Source of the DNA: Phellopilus nigrolimitatus
Lineage: Eukaryota; Basidiomycota; Agaricomycetes; Hymenochaetales; Hymenochaetaceae
Direction of reading: 5' to 3'
DNA: 13,002 nt
Assembly (NCBI GenBank): GCA_021029095.1
Contig: JAJOHG010000582.1
Coordinates: 1 to 13,002, forward strand
This document shows, piece by piece, positions 8,801-13,002 of the stretch. Position 1 is the first letter of the stretch. The number at the start of each line of letters is the position of its first letter. A model generated the notes under the pieces. The model was not told the DNA's origin and made no database searches. It saw only the letters and a list, made by a program, of their open reading frames with translations. Both the position numbers and the translations under genes were made by a program.

Positions 8801-10092
8801 AACTCGAAGAACTGCTCATAATTCACGCTTCCTAGTGCCGCAGTGGCTCAGAATTCAGCCACAAATGGCATGTCTCTTGTCCTGTAATCCAATCTCTCGC
8901 TTATGCATTCATGTGTTTAGGGCGTAATACTTCCGAACGAGTCTAAATCACTATCCTTGACGGTATTCGTCGATAATGAATCCGCGCCCGCCTTGAATCT
9001 TGGCCACGAACAACTTCAACACATGTTGATTCTTCATACAGAGCACGGAAAGGATCACTTCATTACTGTCACCGGAGAATACCGTAAGCCATTCATCTCT
9101 CTCTCTCTCTCTCTTTTCTTCTTCTTTCTATTGCTCCCTCCCTTTGTCGTCTCACTGTGTGCATATGACAGAGCGATCATGCTTTGCTACCGACCTGTCC
9201 GCACTCGTACGACTTCCCGGACCCATTAGAAATCTAAAGCGGCGCGAACCTTTGGCTATAGAACAGGTTGTGAATGCTCCAAGGGAAATCATTCGGCTGA
9301 TAAATTGGCTTATGACCAACGCTGTCGATGTTGTACGTTAAAGCTCGTATGTCTGTAGATTGCTCCTAACTGATGGCTTCTTATATAGCCGAAGCTCTTC
9401 CTCGCGCGCGGAGAGTCGCTTCTGCTAGAAACGATAAGAGAAGTAAGTGAACTACGTTGATTTTGAGGTCGCCGCAAATTGTAATGCGCGCTGTTCGTAG
9501 TGTCTAGATTCTGGCGCCGAGTTCGAATTTGATCCTTCCACGGACAAGGAAAAACTATGTCTGTCCTTCGCGAATGCTCTCATCCTTTTCCTTCAGTTTT
9601 TGCCTCAACCTATGATTCCACCGTTTTTGCACCGGCGTTGCGTGCTTGCGGCGGATCGAGATGAAGCTTTTGAGGTAAGTAGCTTCCTCGCCTATTTGAT
9701 TGTATAACATGCAGTTACTTTTACAAATGCTTCAAGATAATCTCCACAGAGCTTCCGAGCTCGCATCTGAACGTGAGTCGGGTAACGGTGATCTGTGTAT
9801 AGTCACCATGTCTGACGTAACTTTGCAGGTGTGGATCTCTTTGACTGCTTTTTTACACTGCATTTGCCAGCAGACAATTGGCCAGATGCAAGTTGGAGGG
9901 ATAAACAACACGCAGAACAGCAAGGCAGAGTCTCTAGGTAGCGTCTGCACCTGATAACATCATTATGACGGCGTCCTGATGGAACTTTCAGCTTGTATAT
10001 TTGCTCCTATTCTTTTCCGTGATGACTTCCTGAAGAACATGACAGTATCCCCGCTTTCCAAGCGGCGCTTCCTTCTTCACTTTATTCTTTGA
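5880..10092 (+). CDS. Inositol polyphosphate 5-phosphatase, OCRL/INPP5B type
   Basis: Removes the 5-phosphate of phosphoinositides such as PI(4,5)P2; the family acts on Golgi, endosome and plasma membrane. Modelled exons: 5880-6073, 6136-6308, 6369-6542, 6613-6796, 6863-7268, 7328-7444, 7509-7763, 7882-7988, 8045-8112, 8177-8230, 8283-8552, 8622-8670, 8726-8774, 8836-8867, 8921-9083, 9172-9332, 9389-9442, 9501-9674, 9737-9772, 9829-9937, 9992-10092; about 976 residues. Order: PH-like N-terminus (EEEGSVFVFK, residues about 60-70); catalytic domain from IRIGTFNVNG (about 242) with GFQELD (334), GNKGAT (417), NAHLAAF, DLNYRI (502), RRPAWTDRI (580), SDHRP (612); ASH domain (about 650-790) with FGHVW, NAGK, VDNESAPALNLG, GKDHFI; RhoGAP-like domain (about 800 to the end). 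In the RhoGAP part the arginine-finger position reads KLFLARG, so GAP activity is unlikely, as in human OCRL. Oddities: the exon 7/8 join is out of frame by one base and loses the glycine before DLNYR; intron 14 needs a GC donor and intron 5 probably uses one. The exon 2/3 boundary is less certain than the rest. Either a working gene with odd introns, a sequence error, or a recently damaged allele. Confidence 0.88.
7269..7327 (+). other. Probable GC-AG intron (intron 5 of the 5-phosphatase)
   Basis: The conserved protein reads Q-Y-T-K directly into L-V-S-K-Q-L-V-G-M, which puts the donor at AAG followed by GCATGC and the acceptor at TTTTCAG. The intron is 59 nt with a TTCTAAT-like branch site. 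A canonical alternative exists: GTGCGC at 7248, in the same phase, but it would delete seven residues including the conserved Tyr-x-Lys. Confidence 0.55.
8868..8920 (+). other. GC-AG intron (intron 14 of the 5-phosphatase)
   Basis: The ASH-domain segment must read W-L-R-I-Q-P-Q-M into G-V-I-L-P-N-E-S. Only a donor at ATG followed by GCATGT keeps frame. The three nearby GT dinucleotides (8872, 8879, 8884) are in phases that force a stop or the wrong frame after the only good acceptor (TTTAG ending at 8920). Intron length is 53 nt, like its neighbours. Confidence 0.65.
9098..9113. repeat. (TC)n microsatellite inside an intron
   Basis: About eight TC dinucleotide units lie within intron 15 of the 5-phosphatase gene (9084-9171, 88 nt). 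The repeat adds to the polypyrimidine stretch before the acceptor and probably explains why this intron is longer than most others in the gene. Confidence 0.8.
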
Positions 10093-10410
10093 TTGGAGTG
10101 ATGTCCGCCTCCTCGCAGTAGGCTGATTGGTAGTATTCTAGGGCTCGAAACTCCAGGGAAATATTATCATTCGTGATTCCATGTTTTGATGTAACTAGGA
10201 CCCTCTGCGCGTGATGTCGAGCTCTGTCAAACAACTGCAGCATTTTCTAAAACAGGGACAAGTTGAAAGCTGGACTGCTGCCGCTGCCTATTAGGATCTA
10301 CTACGCATCATTACCAGTATCTATTAGAAACATTACTTCGTACATCTTCATTCAATTCATTCATTCATTCAATGGGCGCTTCCATTGACCTTTCATATGC
10401 GGATAGATAG
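10093..10410. other. Non-coding region after the 5-phosphatase
   Basis: This should hold the 3' end of the preceding transcript. A short ATTC-rich repeat lies at about 10347-10374. Parts may be further decayed remains of the F-box-like relic that starts at 10411, but I cannot recognise protein in it. Confidence 0.4.
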
Positions 10411-10839
10411 GACCTTACGACATTGAGCAGACTTGAGCATATAACCAACGCCCTGTCCTTCCCTGATATCAGACACCTGGCTGCGATTATCCGACTCGAA
10501 GACCTGTCGGATCAGACGGAACTCGATGGATAATGGAAATGTATCTTTCCTTCACATAACACGTACATGGAGCTCGAGAACTTCACATTCAAAACATTTT
10601 CTTCCAGACAATCTAACATTTACTCTCTTCCTCTCAACAAACTCCTGAGCTTTGCACACCTGGTATGAAGCTGAGATATGTATCTGAGAGTGAGCTGCCA
10701 GCACTGAAAACTCTACTGCTCCGACGTACGGATGGTATTGATGACGAATGGCTGGAGCACTTCTGATCTGCAATGGAGGAGCAAGGACACTGGGAAGGTT
10801 TGGAGAAAGCCACAATCGTCAGATGTCGCGGGCTGTAAA
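10411..10839 (+). pseudogene. Relic of an F-box/LRR-type protein C-terminus
   Basis: Three conserved blocks of the large F-box/leucine-rich-repeat families of Agaricomycetes are readable in plus-strand frames. Block 1, 10411-10533: LEHITNALSFPDIRHL and IIRLEDL, ending at TAA. Block 2, about 10562-10662: TYMELENFTFKTF and SLPLNKL, ending at TGA. Block 3, about 10669-10839: SELPALKTLLLR, DGIDDEWLEHF, an in-frame TGA, then MEEQGHWEGLEKATIV and RCRGL before TAA. The blocks need at least two frame shifts and contain internal stops. No F-box motif, start codon or introns can be seen. Full-length relatives are substrate adaptors for SCF ubiquitin ligases, but this copy cannot encode one. The family assignment rests on remembered sequence patterns, so it is moderately sure; that the stretch is decayed coding sequence is surer. 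Confidence 0.65.
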
Positions 10840-11326
10840 AAGATAGAGCAGAGAAAGCGATTTTCAGAGGTTCGAATGGGTTTCATAGCTCGAATGGGTT
10901 TCATATTATGATATGTCGCAATTGTAAACATAGAGACTTTATGTTTCAGATGAATCTTGCCCATGCGAGATGCAAGGTGTTATGGTATATTTTACAGTGC
11001 GCAATCACAAGTGTCAAGAATATCTAATCACCCAAAATTATGATGCGCAACACGATCCTACTGCTTCTTTATTGCTTATATGCATAACAAACCCTCGCCA
11101 AGCGAGCAAAGAATCATTAATGTAAGAGTCCAGGAAGGGGATGATAAATCGCTTACCCTCTTTCTATCTTGGGGATCGAGACACACTCAACATTGTCAGA
11201 GGATTTCTCTGGAATGTGATAAAGTAACCCATAAGTAAAGTATCACACGCGAGAACAGGCTGAAAAATATAAGTAACAAAAATACAAGCATTGCCCGTTT
11301 CGACGAACAAGCACCAAACAACCCGG
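10840..11326. other. Non-coding region upstream of the last plus-strand gene
   Basis: No convincing coding sequence is visible. It holds an 18-nt tandem duplication (10872-10907) and AT-rich sequence. A TATAAG string at 11268-11273 lies 54 nt before the ATG at 11327 and may be the core promoter of that gene. Confidence 0.45.
10872..10907. repeat. 18-nt tandem duplication
   Basis: Two adjacent copies of an 18-nt unit beginning TCGAATGGGTTTCATA differ only in their last two bases. It sits just past the F-box-like relic and has no visible coding role. Confidence 0.8.
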
Positions 11327-12507
11327 ATGAACGATCACGTGCGGGCCACCAGAATGCGCGTACAAAAGGCTCGCAGATCCAGCCACCAGCCGACAGCCAC
11401 CATCATCTCCTCCACGATGGACTTGGACTGTGAATTTCCGCAGACCCCACCTGCCACCCCTCGCCCTCAAACTTCAGATTTACCCCCTTGTGACGGCGAG
11501 CAATTTGCCTTGTCCCCAACTCTCTCATCGACACCAACAGAATTCGTCGACTATGGCGGGAACGGCCAGTGCATCGGACTCGTTTTCCCGTCTTTGTGTC
11601 AACCGCTGGGATACCCAGCCAGCATGAGTGGAGAATCACTGTGGGCCTATCCGTCCATGGCATACGACGACCATGTCGCTACTCCCGCCGGCGGGGAAGA
11701 CCCAGTGTCTTCCCTGCAAAACAATGTCAACCCTAAAGGGGATGTGCCGACATCCCCACACTTCCTGGGTGATGCTTACAGCGTCACCTCCATTACTAGC
11801 GCCGAGATTCTCTTGCAGAGAATCACATCTGAGGTCGACATCGGGCCTTCGATCGGAGCCATAGACAGATGGTTGCGCAGTTTATCGTCCAGCCACAGTG
11901 AAGACGCTCTGCTCTCTATAAGAGAGAAAGTCGTCCATCTATTCCTGGATATCTGGGATCCGGTGAGTATGCCTCCTCTCTCTCGCATGCCACTGACTGA
12001 CATCCAGCATCAGTCTTACAAGCCATCGTTTCATTGGGGAGTACGAGCTCTTTCGTCGCGCCTAGTTCACTCCTTGAGAGTGATGAAGACCTTCCCTGCG
12101 CCTCGTTCATACAAAGAAGGGCACCGTCGTCGCAAAGCTCCTTGGCGAGATGTTCCGTGCCCACATCGTCGCCAGCCACGACATTGCTGACGCCGCAGAG
12201 CTCCTCTTCGAGCACCGTTGGTCGAACGGATATGTGATCGGGCTTAACACCCTCCTCAGTGCCGCAGGCGATGAAATATGCCGATACGCGGCCAAACCTC
12301 GCATTTTAACCCTTGCTCAACATTTGGAAGATTTCAAAGTTGAGTATGGGATACTGGGCTTATCGATGGAATACTTCGTCGGGGTAAGTCTTTGAGAAAT
12401 CATTCGTTCTTGATACACGAGCTGAAATTGAACGTACCTAGGGCATCGCTCAAATGATCTATGAGTTCCAAGGGAATCAGGGAAACTCGGGAGATGAAGA
12501 TGCTTGA
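11327..12507 (+). CDS. Hypothetical helical protein, faintly MIF4G-like
   Basis: I do not firmly recognise this gene. Exon 1 is 11327-11962; intron 1 (11963-12007, 45 nt, GTGAGT..CAG) is stop-free and keeps frame if retained. Exon 2 begins at 12008. Exon 3 is about 12117-12383 and exon 4 is 12442-12507, after a clear GTAAGT..TAG intron. The join between exons 2 and 3 is unsure: the best fit is a GTTCAC donor at 12065 and acceptor ending 12116, giving about 341 residues, but GTACGA at 12041 is also in phase. The start could be the ATG at 11327 or the one at 11417, which has A at -3 and G at +4. The N-terminal 150 residues are rich in Ser, Pro and Thr and look disordered. The rest is helical (EVDIGPSIGAIDRWLRSL, GTVVAKLLGEMFRAHIVA, LNTLLSAAGDEICRY, FKVEYGILGLSMEYFVG). 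The order of KLLGEMFRAHIV and LNTLLSAAGDEI recalls the second half of a MIF4G domain as in eIF4G, but this is a weak likeness. The C-terminus is acidic. Confidence 0.6.
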
Positions 12508-12605
12508 TGTTCTATCTACGCGTTCCTAGTGTATTATAGCGTAGTGTGCATTCCGTGTAATCATCGCTCGTTCCATTATCTTATACAATATTAAGCGCAA
12601 GCTAC
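12508..12605. other. Convergent 3' intergenic gap
   Basis: About 100 nt of AT-rich sequence lies between two convergent genes, so both transcripts must end here or overlap. The minus-strand frame stays open to a TAG at 12526-12528 if an alternative last exon is used. Confidence 0.35.
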
Positions 12606-13002
12606 TCACTTGAATCTCACTGGGTGCGATATCTGGACGAACCATCCACGAGACCAGCGAGCCTGCACGATAAATAAGAAACAGAGAATCTTTTCAAACA
12701 TGTTCTTACCAGTTAAAAAAAAACGCTCACTGTCATCACTAGTCATCGAGGGATAAGTAACGTATGTACGGTGATGGGGCTGACCTTCACCTCAGCATTT
12801 GTAGACGGTGACAACGCGGGTCGACCAACTTCAGGTTTAACGACTGGGAAGAGACGAGGATTTTCAACGACGACGTTAAATAGATAAGAACCCATGCGTA
12901 TGCATTGTACGAAGGCACATATCGGCGTAATGATCTCAAGATTGTTCTCGATCGCGAATGGGGCCCGAACTTGCGAGAAGTTTGAATGGGAGAATAGAAG
13001 AA
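12606..13002 (-). CDS. 3' part of an unidentified gene, cut by the window edge
   Basis: The minus strand is open from the window edge (13002) to about 12791 in one frame and reads like real protein, with APFAIENNLEIITPICAF, CIRMGSYLFNVVVENPRLF and VVKPEVGRP. A GTGAAG donor at 12790 and a GTGCAG acceptor ending at 12663 would remove 128 nt and give a last exon 12606-12662 ending WFVQISHPVRFK and TGA. Alternatively the region contains two smaller introns with a tiny exon between, using the GTAAGA donor on the minus strand near 12715. The product is not recognised, and the 5' part lies outside the window. It converges with the preceding gene, with only about 100 nt between the two stop codons. 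Confidence 0.4.

Noticed and set aside
9675..9714. A 40-nt intron 18 ending at GCAG (9714) with a longer exon 19
   Set aside because: It puts the following residues out of frame with V-W-I-S-L-T-A-F. Using the acceptor ending at 9736 gives a 62-nt intron and the family-like reading I-I-S-T-E-L-P into V-W-I-S.
10552..10964. Minus-strand open frames over the F-box-like relic
   Set aside because: Antisense to recognisable plus-strand protein blocks, with no pattern of their own.
1..13002. CRISPR array, rRNA, intact transposon, prophage or biosynthetic cluster
   Set aside because: No regularly spaced repeats, no transposase or reverse transcriptase motifs, no rRNA-like sequence and no biosynthetic enzymes were seen on either strand.

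Overview
The window looks like nuclear DNA of a filamentous fungus, most likely a mushroom-forming basidiomycete (Agaricomycete). Introns are dense and short (about 45 to 90 nt), exons can be as small as 32 to 49 nt, and the gene content is typical of that group. No bacterial operon, phage, CRISPR array, rRNA or intact transposon is visible. Exon boundaries below were built by hand, from reading frame, splice signals and remembered family motifs; no database search was run.

Layout. (1) 1-420: non-coding, with a small GC-rich palindromic block. (2) about 430-1630, minus strand: a decayed internal fragment of the gene for translation initiation factor eIF3 subunit a, broken by several frameshifts and lacking both ends. 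(3) 1761-1833: a degenerate tRNA-like sequence with correctly spaced A and B boxes. (4) 1860-2775: non-coding, ending in the promoter of the next gene, with five GATA-factor type sites and a TATA box. (5) 2855-5350, plus: a nine-exon urea/H+ (polyamine) symporter of the DUR3 family, complete at 674 codons. (6) 5880-10092, plus: a 21-exon type II inositol polyphosphate 5-phosphatase of the OCRL/INPP5B type (N-terminal PH-like region, catalytic domain, ASH domain, RhoGAP-like domain). One exon junction falls exactly in a catalytic motif and cannot be joined in frame by a normal GT-AG splice. One intron needs a GC donor, and a second probably uses one. (7) 10411-10839, plus: a decayed C-terminal piece of an F-box/leucine-rich-repeat type protein. 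(8) 11327-12507, plus: a four-exon gene for a protein I do not firmly recognise, with a Ser/Pro-rich N-terminus and a helical C-terminal half that faintly recalls MIF4G folds. (9) 12606-13002, minus: the 3' end of a gene that runs off the right edge, convergent with gene 8.

The two well-defined genes serve unrelated housekeeping roles: nitrogen-source uptake at the plasma membrane, and phosphoinositide turnover on endomembranes. The gaps hold gene relics, as expected for a lineage-specific, rearranging stretch of fungal chromosome. I found no convincing new multi-gene system. The most notable points are the splice anomalies in the 5-phosphatase and the eIF3a relic.
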